Assembly (NCBI RefSeq): GCF_000497445.1
Contig: NZ_CM002285.1
Coordinates: 2,865,983-2,886,283, forward strand
Source: Streptomyces roseochromogenus subsp. oscitans DS 12.976
Lineage (GTDB): Bacteria; Actinomycetota; Actinomycetes; Streptomycetales; Streptomycetaceae
Direction: 5' to 3'
DNA length: 20,301 bases
Shown: positions 1 to 7,823 of the stretch, one piece after another
How the letters are laid out: each line of letters opens with the position of its first letter
How positions within the stretch are numbered: the first letter of the stretch is position 1
The notes under the pieces: model-generated
Told to the model about the DNA's origin: nothing
Seen by the model: the letters and a program-made list of their open reading frames with translations, nothing else
Database searches by the model: none
Position numbers and translations under genes: made by a program

Positions 1-384
1 CGACCGGCCCAGCGCACCGCACCCCCTTCCCGCGACCAGCCCGGCACCCGTGCCGAGCACCACCTCGCCGAGCCCATCGGACTCGCCGAGTGCGCCGCCG
101 TCCTCGCCCGTGACGGACACCGCCACCCCGGGCTCGACCCCGACGACCGCCAACCCGCCCGGGACGGACGGGAGTTCGGCCGCCTCCTCGCAGCAGCCAC
201 CACCCGCCACGGCCACCTCCCGAAGCAGCACCACACCCCCGGCCTCCGCGACTCAGAGCGCACCGGCCGACCCGTCGAACGTCCCTTCATCGGTGATCAG
301 CCCGACCCGCTGACCCGCATCTCCCAGCCCATCCGCGTGCCTTCGGCATGCCCGGCCAACAGGAACATACGGGGAAGAACATGA
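1..384 (+). CDS. Possible C-terminal end of an unidentified protein (5' end outside window)
   Basis: Frame 1 is open from the left edge to a TGA at 382-384. Its third positions are about 83% G/C and its second positions much lower, as in real Streptomyces coding DNA. The stop overlaps the ATG at 381 of the next gene as ATGA, the same coupling seen between the next two genes, which supports it being the upstream cistron. The product is rich in His, Arg and Pro and I do not recognise a family. Frame 2 is also open to about 313 and would encode a Pro/Ser/Thr-rich, stalk-like sequence, so the correct frame is uncertain. The stretch may also be non-coding. Confidence 0.3.
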   Translation, partial: RPAQRTAPPSRDQPGTRAEHHLAEPIGLAECAAVLARDGHRHPGLDPDDRQPARDGREFGRLLAAATTRHGHLPKQHHTPGLRDSERTGRPVERPFIGDQPDPLTRISQPIRVPSACPANRNIRGRT

Positions 385-1196
385 TGAAACTCCGATCGGG
401 CCGACTGCCCGCCAAGGCCCCCGCGCCCCACCGCGCACCCCTGCCGAACCACGCCGAGGAACCCGTCCTGGACCTGGTCGTGCCGGTGTTCAACGAGGAG
501 AAGGACCTCGGGCCGAACGTCCGGCGGCTGCACACACATCTGCGGGACACCTTCCCCTACCCCTTCCGGATCACCATCGCCGACAACGCCAGCACCGACG
601 GCACCCCGGACATCGCCGCCCGGCTCGCCGGCGAACTGCCCGAGGTGGTCTCGCTGCGGCTGCCCGAGAAGGGCCGCGGCCGCGCGCTGCAGGCGGCCTG
701 GTCGGGTTCGCGGGCTCCCGTACTCGCATACCTGGACGTGGACCTGTCCACCGGGCTCGCGGCGCTGCTGCCGCTGGTCGCGCCGCTGATCTCGGGCCAT
801 TCCGACCTGGCCATCGGCACCCGGCTCGCGCCCGGCGCCCGTGTGGTGCGCGGTGCCAAGCGCGAGGTCATCTCCCGCTGTTACAACGTTCTGCTGCGCT
901 GCACGCTCGCCGTCGGCTTCTCCGACGCTCAGTGCGGTTTCAAGGCGGTGCGCCGCGAGGCCGCCGAACGGCTGCTGCCGCTGGTGCGGGACGGTGAGTG
1001 GTTCTTCGACACCGAGCTGCTGGTGCTGGCCGAGCGGGCGGGCCTGAGGATCCACGAGGTCCCGGTGGACTGGGTCGACGACCCCGACAGCAGCGTCGAC
1101 ATCGTGGCCACCGCACTGGCGGACCTGCGCGGGATCGTCCGGATGCGCCGCGCGCCGGCCCGCCACCGCCCTCGTACCGGACCGGTCGCCTCATGA
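381..1196 (+). CDS. Family 2 glycosyltransferase, polyprenyl/dolichyl-phosphate sugar transferase type
   Basis: A GT-A fold glycosyltransferase of about 271 residues that probably moves a sugar from a nucleotide donor to a polyprenyl phosphate on the cytoplasmic face of the membrane. Seen: the N-terminal nucleotide-binding strand VVPVFNEEKDLG, then IADNASTDGTPD, the metal-binding DVDLS (D119, D121), the acceptor-loop motif SDAQCGFKAVRRE, and EWFFDTELLVLAERAGLRI followed by VPVDWVDDPDS, all typical of dolichyl-phosphate glucose/mannose synthase relatives. It has no obvious C-terminal membrane segments, so it is the soluble type. ATG 381 (or 384) follows the purine-rich GGGGAAG at 371-377; the upstream in-frame ATG at 348 has no such site. 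The stop overlaps the next start (ATGA at 1193-1196), so it is probably co-translated with the membrane mannosyltransferase. The exact donor and acceptor cannot be read from the sequence. Confidence 0.85.
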   Translation: MMKLRSGRLPAKAPAPHRAPLPNHAEEPVLDLVVPVFNEEKDLGPNVRRLHTHLRDTFPYPFRITIADNASTDGTPDIAARLAGELPEVVSLRLPEKGRGRALQAAWSGSRAPVLAYLDVDLSTGLAALLPLVAPLISGHSDLAIGTRLAPGARVVRGAKREVISRCYNVLLRCTLAVGFSDAQCGFKAVRREAAERLLPLVRDGEWFFDTELLVLAERAGLRIHEVPVDWVDDPDSSVDIVATALADLRGIVRMRRAPARHRPRTGPVAS

Positions 1197-2434
1197 CCGC
1201 GACGCTGCCCCGCATCCATCCGCCGACAGCACCGCGGTCGCCTGTCCCCCGGCTGCGGACGGCCGCCCGCCGGCACGGCCCGGTGCTCGCGCTGTTCGGC
1301 GCGCTCAAGCTGACCGGTTTCCTGTCCTTCCTGTATCTGCTGTCCTCGGCCGGGGACTATCGCGCCAAGGACCCCCGGTTCGGCGGCGGAGCGCACCCCA
1401 TGGACGTGCTGGGGACCTGGGACGGCTGGTGGTACCAGCAGATCGCCCTGCACGGCTACGACCCGCAGCTCGTCCCGGTCCCCGGCGCCACCGGCCTGAT
1501 CACTCTGGAGGGCAACTCGGCGGCGTTCTTCCCGCTGTACCCGGCCCTGATGCGGATGGTCATGGCCGTCACCGGCCTCGGCCCGTACGGCGCGGGCCTG
1601 CTGGTGTCGATCACCGCCTCCTTCGCCGCCGCCCTCGGCATCTACGCGATCGCCGAGCGGTTCGGCGGCCGGCGGGCCGGGCTCGCCGCGGCCGGGCTGT
1701 GGGCGGTATGGCCGGGCTCTGGCGTGGAGTGGGCGGTCTACTCCGACTCCCTCTACGTGGCCCTGGCCGCCTGGACCTGCTACACCGTCATGACCCGCCG
1801 CTGGCTCACCGCCGGCGTCCTCGCCTTCACCGCCGGCCTCAACCGCCCCACGGCGGCCGCGCTGATCGCCGGACTCGGCATCGCCGCACTGCTGTCACTG
1901 CGCCGCAGCGAGGACGGCGTCCTGCGCCCGCTGCTGGCCGCGGCGCTGGCCCCCCTGGGCCTGTTCGGCTACCTGCTCTGGGTCGGCAACCGCATGGGCG
2001 ACCTGGGCGGCTACTTCAAGCTCCAGTCGGGCGCCTGGGCCCACGAGTTCGACTACGGCAGACAGACCCTGGACGTGCTGACGTCCGTACCGGTGGGCCG
2101 CTTCGGCGACTACCTGTTCGCCTACCCCTTCGCGGACGTCATCGGCGTCGGTGTGGTCCTGCTGGCCTTCGCCCTGCTGCCGCTGCTCCTGCGGCTGCGC
2201 CCGCCGGCGATCCTGGTGGTGCACACGGTCCTCACGCTCGCCCTGGTCCTCGGCAGCCAGCAGATCTTCGCGAACGTCTCCCGCTATCTGCTGCCCTGCT
2301 TCCCGCTGTTCCTGCCGCTCGCGGCCGCTCTGCGCCGGCTGAGCCTGCCCGTGCAGTGCACGCTGCTCGGCATCGCGGCCCTCGCTTCCGGGTCGTACGC
2401 GGGATACGCCCTGTTCGAGCTGGGGGTGCCGTGA
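1193..2434 (+). CDS. PIG-V-like integral membrane mannosyltransferase (GT-C type)
   Basis: A 413-residue hydrophobic protein with about ten predicted membrane spans. After a short cytoplasmic N-terminus and a first span near residue 35-50, a large extracytoplasmic loop carries TWDGWWYQQIALHGY, with D77 in the position of the catalytic acidic residue of GT-C enzymes. GNSAAFFPLYPALMR, VYSDSLYVALAAW and AGLNRP follow and are characteristic of the PIG-V/actinobacterial mannosyltransferase family. Such enzymes use polyprenyl-phosphate sugars as donors outside the membrane, which fits the adjacent polyprenyl-phosphate sugar transferase as the donor maker; this link is inference. The start at 1193 is chosen because it overlaps the preceding stop (ATGA). 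The open frame runs further upstream to 998 but only as a shadow inside the previous gene. A strong hairpin follows 11 nt after the stop. Confidence 0.85.
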   Translation: MTATLPRIHPPTAPRSPVPRLRTAARRHGPVLALFGALKLTGFLSFLYLLSSAGDYRAKDPRFGGGAHPMDVLGTWDGWWYQQIALHGYDPQLVPVPGATGLITLEGNSAAFFPLYPALMRMVMAVTGLGPYGAGLLVSITASFAAALGIYAIAERFGGRRAGLAAAGLWAVWPGSGVEWAVYSDSLYVALAAWTCYTVMTRRWLTAGVLAFTAGLNRPTAAALIAGLGIAALLSLRRSEDGVLRPLLAAALAPLGLFGYLLWVGNRMGDLGGYFKLQSGAWAHEFDYGRQTLDVLTSVPVGRFGDYLFAYPFADVIGVGVVLLAFALLPLLLRLRPPAILVVHTVLTLALVLGSQQIFANVSRYLLPCFPLFLPLAAALRRLSLPVQCTLLGIAALASGSYAGYALFELGVP

Positions 2435-2444
2435 TGTTCGCGCC

Positions 2445-2481
2445 GGGGGCCGGTTCCTCCGGTGGGGAGGAACCGGCCCCC
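2445..2481. terminator. Bidirectional intrinsic-type terminator hairpin
   Basis: A perfect 16-bp inverted repeat, gggggccggttcctcc at 2445-2460 and its complement at 2466-2481, encloses the 5-nt loop ggtgg. It lies between the convergent mannosyltransferase (stop 2434) and HNH protein (stop 2498) genes and can serve both. It lacks a T-tract, as is usual in Streptomyces. Confidence 0.85.
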
Positions 2482-2497
2482 GCACTGAGGGAAGGTT

Positions 2498-3022
2498 TCA
2501 GCTCAGGCCAAGGCTGGAGAGTGCGGTAGTCCAGTCCTTGATCAGGGCTTTCTGCGCGGCAGAGAGGCTGACCTCATCGGCGCAGACGGCCGTCTTCAGC
2601 TTGTTCTCGACTTTGTCCTTGTCCGCGGACGTCTCGCTGCCGTAGTGCGGCTCGGGCCAGAGGTTCTGCTCGCTCCTCGGGGAACCGCCGAGTTCGAGCG
2701 GGACGAAGTGGTCCTCCTCGTAGTCCGAGAGACTGGTGTCGGAGTAGCCGTACTCGACGATCTGCTTCTTCTTCAGCGCCGTGGTGTAGGAGCTGGGCGG
2801 CCGTACGGTGGAGGTCCAGCCGGAGACGCAGATGGTCGAGTTGATGGTGCTCTGCGTGACGTCGGGATTGAGGGCGCCGGGCGTACAGACCGGGTCCGGC
2901 TTGGGAAGGTAGGACTGGCTGCAGCTGGCGGCGTGGGCGGAGCCGGTGGTGACGGTGAGGCCCGCGGCCGCGAGGGCGAGGGCGGAGAGCGTGGTCACCA
3001 GGGGGCGCGGTATTCGGGACAT
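2498..3022 (-). CDS. Small secreted HNH endonuclease family (DUF1524-like) protein
   Basis: A 174-residue protein. The N-terminus (MSRIPRPL, then a hydrophobic run with ALALAAAGLTV, then GSAHA-ASCSQ) is a clear Sec signal peptide, so the mature protein is extracellular. The mature part carries YEEDHFVPLELGGSP (D104, H105), the DHxVPLxxGG core of the DUF1524/HNH family, followed by QNLWPEP, where the Asn completes the usual metal-binding fold. Four cysteines suggest disulfides. The likely role is a secreted nuclease that degrades environmental DNA; activity is not proven. The start is ATG at 3020-3022 with GGGAGAG upstream. An open frame continues upstream to 3154, but that part does not resemble a protein start and would bury the signal peptide. 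It is a single-gene unit facing the mannosyltransferase operon. Confidence 0.85.
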   Translation of the reverse strand: MSRIPRPLVTTLSALALAAAGLTVTTGSAHAASCSQSYLPKPDPVCTPGALNPDVTQSTINSTICVSGWTSTVRPPSSYTTALKKKQIVEYGYSDTSLSDYEEDHFVPLELGGSPRSEQNLWPEPHYGSETSADKDKVENKLKTAVCADEVSLSAAQKALIKDWTTALSSLGLS

Positions 3023-3309
3023 ATGGGGGTCTCTCCCGGTGGGGTACGCCCGGCGGGATTTCCGGGCGGTCATGGGCATGACAGCACCGGGATCATCTAT
3101 GCGAGTAGACCCCTTTGCCCGACCGAGGGCTCCTTTGGTTGAACGTTTGTCCACGCGAGAACAGCGTGAAACAAAGCCTTGACGCGGCCTTGACGACGGG
3201 CCCGGGGACGGGCCTCGGACGCACGGGCGAGGCAGCGTGACGTCTCGTCAACTACCCACCATAGCCCTCGTGAACGCCCGCTGAACCACAGCTCCCCGGA
3301 CCGGCCGGA
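3023..3309. other. Gene-free upstream region of the HNH gene, with an 11-nt direct repeat
   Basis: No convincing gene is present. The 9-mer gccttgacg occurs at 3176-3184 and again at 3187-3195, one helical turn apart. Each copy contains TTGACG, which resembles a -35 hexamer on the + strand. Read on the - strand, towards the HNH gene, they form 11-nt direct repeats starting GTCAAGG. A confident promoter for the HNH gene was not found by eye. Confidence 0.3.
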
Positions 3310-3450
3310 TCAGCTCAGTCCGCTCACCGTGCCGCCGAAGATGCCGTTGTTGACGGACACGGCGTAGCCGTCGCCGTTGCTGAGGTACCAGTGGGCGAAG
3401 CTGCCGTAGGAGCTGCCGAAGCGCAGCACTACCTGGTTGGCGCTCCAGGA
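3310..3450 (-). pseudogene. Remnant 3' end of an unidentified gene
   Basis: Reading on the - strand, about 46 codons from WSANQVVLRF near 3449 to GGTVSGLS and a TGA at 3310-3312 look like a genuine protein end: aromatic- and Gly-rich, with high G/C at wobble positions (SFAHWYLSNGDGYAV). Upstream of about 3450 the same frame turns into low-complexity sequence. Another - strand frame carries protein-like sequence (SEHLHAETGHYQRLILGER) just upstream, as if a frameshift or deletion junction lies near 3450. I do not recognise the family. No start codon with a ribosome site could be found, so it is called as a relic, with an intact short gene as the alternative. Confidence 0.35.
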
Positions 3451-3948
3451 GGATCGAATGCGTGACCCTTTCGCCGAGGATGAGGCGCTGATAGTGGCCG
3501 GTTTCGGCGTGCAGGTGCTCGCTCTCGCGGCGCAGCCGCCGCCGCACGCGGCCTCGCCCACCAGACCAAGACCGCCACCGACCGGGCCAGCGGCACCATG
3601 GCCGTCCGTAGCGCGGTAGACAAGCTCGAAGCCACCGCAGTGGTCGAACCGGCCACCACGACCCGCCGGACCCACCCGGCGCACAACCACACGCCCCGCG
3701 CCCAGGCGACGCAGGGCACCCTCCCCCACCAGACCCCTCGGTCCGGCGGGCAAGCATCCGGAGGGACACGCTCACACGGGCCAGAGGCGGCTGCCCCGCG
3801 CAGCGCACCGGCACCAGGGCGTGGCGACGATCAGCACACCCACCATCCGTCGACACAGACCGCGAGGAGCGGCACGGGGCGCAGGCTTTCACCTGCACGC
3901 CCACGCCACCCCTCCACGGTGGGCAGAACCCACGCCGGACACCATGTC
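3451..3948. other. About 500 nt without an intact gene; probable decayed coding fragments
   Basis: Several frames are open but none is coherent throughout. On the + strand, frame 1 from about 3517 to 3700 has strong codon bias and a balanced composition (RGLAHQTKTATDRASG, then MAVRSAVDKLEAT), then degenerates into Pro/His/Thr-rich sequence. It begins just after a stop at 3481 with no ribosome site. On the - strand, about 3455-3545 resembles a different fragment. The region reads as a mosaic of truncated genes left by past insertions or deletions. Weak hairpins sit next to the exporter stop: CCATGT/ACATGG at 3942-3956 and gtggg/cccac at 3919-3933. Confidence 0.3.
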
Positions 3949-5835
3949 TTACATGGGATCGCTCAGCTGATCAGAGACGCTGCCGCGCCATGCCCTGTGC
4001 AGGTCGGCGAACCGGCCCGTGCCGGCGATGAGTTCGGCCGGGGGGCCGTCTTCGACGATGCGGCCGTGCTCCATCACCAGGACCCGGTCCGCGATCTCGA
4101 CCGTCGAGAGCCGGTGCGCGATCACCACCGCCGTACGGCCCCGCAGCACCGTCGACATGGCCCGCTGCACGGCCCGCTCGCCCGGGATGTCCAGCGAGCT
4201 GGTCGCCTCGTCCAGGATCAGTACCGCCGGGTCGGCGAGCAATGCGCGGGCGAAGCCGACCAGTTGACGCTGGCCGGCCGAGATACGGCCGCCGCGCTTG
4301 CGGACGTCGGTGTCGTATCCGTCGGGCAGGGCGCTGATGAACTCGTGCGCGCCGATCGCCTTCGCCGCCTGTTCGATCTCCTCGCGGGAGGCGTCGGGCC
4401 GGCCGATGGCGATGTTGTCCGCGACCGTGCCGGAGAACAGGAACGCCTCCTGGGTCACCATGACCACCCCGCGCCGTAGTTCCGGCACGGCCAGCTCTCG
4501 GACGTCCACCCCGTCCAGCAGCACCCGGCCGTCGGAGGGGTCGTAGAAGCGGGCAAGGAGCTTGGCGAGGGTGGACTTGCCGGCGCCGGTGGCCCCGACC
4601 ACGGCGACCGTCTGCCCGGCCGGCAGGGTCAGATCGAGGCGGGGCAGCACCTCGCCGCCGGTGCGGTAGCCGAACCGGACCTGGTCGAAGACGACCTCGC
4701 GGCCCGGGAAGTCGCCCTTCTGCGGCGGGAGTTCCCGTGGCACCGACGGTTCCGGTACGGACGGCGTCTGGGCCAGCAGCCCGGCGATCTTCTCCAGGGA
4801 GGCGGCGGCTGACTGGTAGGAGTTCAGGAACATCCCCAGCCGGTCGATCGGGTCGTACAGCCGGCGCAGATACAGGACCGCCGCCGCCAGGACTCCCAGC
4901 TCCAGCGAGCCCGTCGCCACCCGGTAGGCACCCCACAGCACGATCCCCGCGACCGCTGTGTTGGCCACCAGCCGGGAGCCGACCACATAGCGGGCCATCT
5001 CCAGCAGGGCGTCGCCGTTCGTACGCTCCAGCCGCCGGTTGAGGACGGCGAACTCGCCGTCGTTCGCGGCCTCCCGGCGGAAGGCGCGCACCGGGCGGAT
5101 GCCGTTCATCGTCTCCACGAACTTCACGATCACCGCCGCGATCGCCGTGGACCGCTCCCGGAACACCCGTCCGGCCCGCCGCTGGTACATCCGGACGAGC
5201 AGATACAGCGGCACGAAGGAGGCCGCCGCGACCGCGCCGAGGCCGAGATCCAGCCACAGCAGCAGCACCGAGATGTAGACGAAGGACAGCACGACGGTCA
5301 CCAGCTCCTGCAGGCCGTCGTTGAGCAGCTCGCGCAGCGACTCGACGTCGGTGGTGGAGCGGGAGATCAGCCGGCCGGACGTGTACCGCTCGTGGAAGTC
5401 GATGCTCAGTGCCTGCGCGTGCCGGAAGATCCGGCCCCGCAGATCGAGCAGCACGTCCTGGCTGACCCGCACGGAGGTCTCGATGAAGGCGAACTGCAGC
5501 CCCCCGGAGAGCAGCGCGCACAGCAGACAGCCGACGGCCACCGCGATCAGCGGGCCGTACCGGTGGTCCCGGAACGCCGGTACGGCGTTGTCGATGGCGT
5601 ACGCCACCAGCAGCGGGCCCGACTGGACCGCCGCCTGCTGGAGCAGGAGGAGGAGCGTGGTGACGGCGGCCCGGGCCTTCAGGGGCGCGAGCAGGGAGCG
5701 CAGCAGGGCGGTGGTGGCGCCGGGCGGGGCGGGCAGTACGTCCCGGTCGAAGACGTCGCCGTCTTCGTGCGCACGGTGCGGGCCGGGGAGTTCGTCGTCC
5801 TCGGCGGTGGGAGTGGAGGCGGTCGTGGTGGTCAA
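3949..5835 (-). CDS. ABC exporter half-transporter, catalytic subunit of a heterodimer
   Basis: A 628-residue TMD-NBD half-transporter. An acidic N-terminal tail (about 30 residues) is followed by six membrane spans (about 45-330) and a nucleotide-binding domain. Seen in the NBD: Walker A GATGAGKST (K420), Q-loop VMVTQEAF, signature ISAGQ (518-522) in place of LSGGQ, Walker B ILDEATSSLD with catalytic E543, and switch H574 in IAHRLS. Intact Walker motifs with an altered signature mark the subunit that contributes the hydrolysing site to an asymmetric heterodimer with the gene at 5832-7676. The start is TTG at 5835: GGAGG lies 7 nt upstream and the TTG overlaps the partner's stop as TTGA, indicating translational coupling. 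The open frame continues far upstream, but only as a shadow of the partner gene. The substrate is unknown; relatives export drugs, lipids or peptides. Confidence 0.9.
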   Translation of the reverse strand: MTTTTASTPTAEDDELPGPHRAHEDGDVFDRDVLPAPPGATTALLRSLLAPLKARAAVTTLLLLLQQAAVQSGPLLVAYAIDNAVPAFRDHRYGPLIAVAVGCLLCALLSGGLQFAFIETSVRVSQDVLLDLRGRIFRHAQALSIDFHERYTSGRLISRSTTDVESLRELLNDGLQELVTVVLSFVYISVLLLWLDLGLGAVAAASFVPLYLLVRMYQRRAGRVFRERSTAIAAVIVKFVETMNGIRPVRAFRREAANDGEFAVLNRRLERTNGDALLEMARYVVGSRLVANTAVAGIVLWGAYRVATGSLELGVLAAAVLYLRRLYDPIDRLGMFLNSYQSAAASLEKIAGLLAQTPSVPEPSVPRELPPQKGDFPGREVVFDQVRFGYRTGGEVLPRLDLTLPAGQTVAVVGATGAGKSTLAKLLARFYDPSDGRVLLDGVDVRELAVPELRRGVVMVTQEAFLFSGTVADNIAIGRPDASREEIEQAAKAIGAHEFISALPDGYDTDVRKRGGRISAGQRQLVGFARALLADPAVLILDEATSSLDIPGERAVQRAMSTVLRGRTAVVIAHRLSTVEIADRVLVMEHGRIVEDGPPAELIAGTGRFADLHRAWRGSVSDQLSDPM

Positions 5836-7676
5836 CGGGAGTCCTCCGTATCCCCGGAGCACCCGGAGTACCCGGATTCTGCGGACATCAGATGCGCGTA
5901 CTCGGCGTTGGTGCGCAGCAGTTCCTGGTGCGTGCCGACGGCCGCGATCTGGCCGCCCGAGAGCAGGGCGACCCGGTCGGCGAGCAGCACCGTGGACGGC
6001 CGGTGGGCCACGATCAGCGCGGTGGTGCCGGCGAGGACGTGGCGCAGCGCGTCCTCCACGGCGGCCTCCGTGTGCACGTCCAGGGCGGAGAGGGGGTCGT
6101 CCAGCACCAGGAACTCCGGTCTGCCGACCACCGCGCGGGCCAGCGCGAGGCGCTGCCGCTGGCCGCCGGAGAGGCTGAGGCCCTGTTCGCCGACGCGGGT
6201 GCCGGTGCCCTGGGGGAGGGCGTACGCGAAGTCGGCCCGGGCCACGGCGAGTGCGCGGTCGAGGTCCGCCTGTCCGGCGTCGTCCGCGGCGCCCATGAGG
6301 ACGTTCTCGCCGACGCTCGCGGAGAACAGGGTGGGTTCCTCGAAGGCGACGGCCACCTTGGCGCGCAGCGTCTCGCGGGGCAGGGCGGCTATGTCGACTC
6401 CGTCGAGGGTGATGCGTCCTGAGGTGACCTCGTGCAGGCGCGGGACGAGGGCGGTGAGGGTGGTCTTCCCACTGCCGGTTGCACCGACCAGGGCCATGGA
6501 CTCGCCGGGGCGTATGTGGAGGTCTATGTGGTGGAGCAGGGGCGGGGAGCCGGGGGGTGCGTCGGGGTAGCGGAACTGGACGTGCTCGAAGCGGAGTCCC
6601 CGCGTGGCTGCGGGCAGCCGTGCCTCCCCCGGTGCCGCACCCGGCGAGCCCGGGCCGGCGTCCCCACCCCCGGCCGGCCCCTCCTCCGGTACCTCGTCCA
6701 TCACCTCGAAGTACCGCTCCGTGGCCGTAGCCGCCTCCTGACTCATCGCCAGCAGGAAGCCGATCGAGTCCACCGGCCAGCGCAGCGCGAGTGCCGTACT
6801 GAGAAAGGCGACCAGCGTGCCCGCCGACAACCCCGCGTCGGCCACCCTCACGACGCCCAGCACCAGCGCCGCCCCGATGGCCAGCTCCGGCAGGGTCACG
6901 ATGACACCCCAGATCGTGGCGAGCATCCGCGCCTTGCGCAGCTCGGTGTCGCGCAGGGTGACGGACAGGGCGCGGAACGCTCGCGCCTGGCTGCGGTGCC
7001 GCCCGAAGCCCTTGATGACGCGGATGCCGAGCACGCTCTCCTCGACCACCGTCGTCAGGTCGCCGACCTGGTCCTGTGCGCGCCGCGCCAGCTCGGCGTA
7101 CCGCCGCTCGAAGACCGCGCAGGTCCATATCACGGGGATCGCGGGACCGAGGACGACCAGCCCCAGCACCCAGTCCTGCATCAGCATGATGCCTACGCCG
7201 ACGAGGATCGTGACGCCGTTGACCAGCAGGAACGTCAGCGGGAACGCGAGGAACAGACGAAGCAGCATCAGATCGGTGGTGCCCCGGGACAGCAACTGGC
7301 CCGAGGCCCAGCGGTCGTGGAAGGCGACGGGCAGCCGCTGCAGACGGCCGTAGAGACCTGCCCGCATCTCCGCCTCGACGTGCGACAGCGGACGGGCCAC
7401 CAGCCAGCGCCGTACACCGAACAGGACCGCCTCGGCGCTCCCGAGGAGGAGCAGATACAGCGCGCCGAGCCACACGCCCGCCGGGTCGCGGTGGGCGACC
7501 GGGCCGTCCACGATCCACTTCAGGACGAGCGGGATCACCAGCCCGGTGCACGAGGCGACGATCGCGATGCACGCGGCCGTGAACAGCCGCGCCCGCACGG
7601 GGCGGACGTACGGCCACAGCCGCAGCAGGGTACGAACGGCCGAGCGGTCCTGGGTGGTTGCACGTGTCGTGGCCAT
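5832..7676 (-). CDS. ABC exporter half-transporter, partner subunit with degenerate catalytic site
   Basis: A 614-residue TMD-NBD half-transporter. Six membrane spans occupy roughly residues 20-310, followed by a Gly/Pro-rich linker (about 335-365) and the NBD. Walker A GATGSGKTT (K404) and signature LSGGQ (502-506) are intact, but Walker B reads FLVLDDPLSALD, with D527 replacing the catalytic Glu, and the Q-loop region reads VAFEEPTLF with Glu (about 446) instead of Gln. It therefore lends a good signature motif to the partner's ATP site while its own site is probably non-hydrolytic, as in TM287/288- and BmrCD-type heterodimers. ATG 7676 is preferred because MATTRATTQ leads directly into the conserved part; an in-frame ATG at 7706 would add ten residues. 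Neither has a strong ribosome site. It is first in the operon and divergent from the efflux operon at 7824. Confidence 0.9.
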   Translation of the reverse strand: MATTRATTQDRSAVRTLLRLWPYVRPVRARLFTAACIAIVASCTGLVIPLVLKWIVDGPVAHRDPAGVWLGALYLLLLGSAEAVLFGVRRWLVARPLSHVEAEMRAGLYGRLQRLPVAFHDRWASGQLLSRGTTDLMLLRLFLAFPLTFLLVNGVTILVGVGIMLMQDWVLGLVVLGPAIPVIWTCAVFERRYAELARRAQDQVGDLTTVVEESVLGIRVIKGFGRHRSQARAFRALSVTLRDTELRKARMLATIWGVIVTLPELAIGAALVLGVVRVADAGLSAGTLVAFLSTALALRWPVDSIGFLLAMSQEAATATERYFEVMDEVPEEGPAGGGDAGPGSPGAAPGEARLPAATRGLRFEHVQFRYPDAPPGSPPLLHHIDLHIRPGESMALVGATGSGKTTLTALVPRLHEVTSGRITLDGVDIAALPRETLRAKVAVAFEEPTLFSASVGENVLMGAADDAGQADLDRALAVARADFAYALPQGTGTRVGEQGLSLSGGQRQRLALARAVVGRPEFLVLDDPLSALDVHTEAAVEDALRHVLAGTTALIVAHRPSTVLLADRVALLSGGQIAAVGTHQELLRTNAEYAHLMSAESGYSGCSGDTEDSR

Positions 7677-7823
7677 CACCGCGAGCGTACGGACCGGCAC
7701 TGACATCGCCCACCGAGTTTCGGCCGGACCCTCGGTCGTAGGCCGCCGTCAACCGATCGGACGATGTCGCCACGAGCGGGCCGGCCGATGTGCCGGGCCC
7801 CGCCCGCCCGGGATTCTCAAGGC
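7677..7823. promoter_or_regulatory. Divergent intergenic region expected to hold two promoters
   Basis: This 147-nt gap separates the - strand exporter operon from the + strand efflux operon, so both promoters should lie here. On the - strand, TTGACG (complement of 7747-7752) resembles a -35, but no matching -10 stands out. TACGCT sits 7 nt before ATG 7676 and GATTCT sits 6 nt before ATG 7824. Neither gene has a good ribosome site, so leaderless transcripts are possible on both sides. The assignment is by position, not by a clear match. Confidence 0.35.

Noticed and set aside
998..1192. Extension of the mannosyltransferase start back to 998
   Set aside because: It lies inside the glycosyltransferase in another frame and has no membrane-protein character. 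The ATGA start at 1193 explains the gene.
3176..3195. A + strand promoter based on the two TTGACG hexamers
   Set aside because: No suitable -10 at 16-19 nt and no intact + strand gene downstream.
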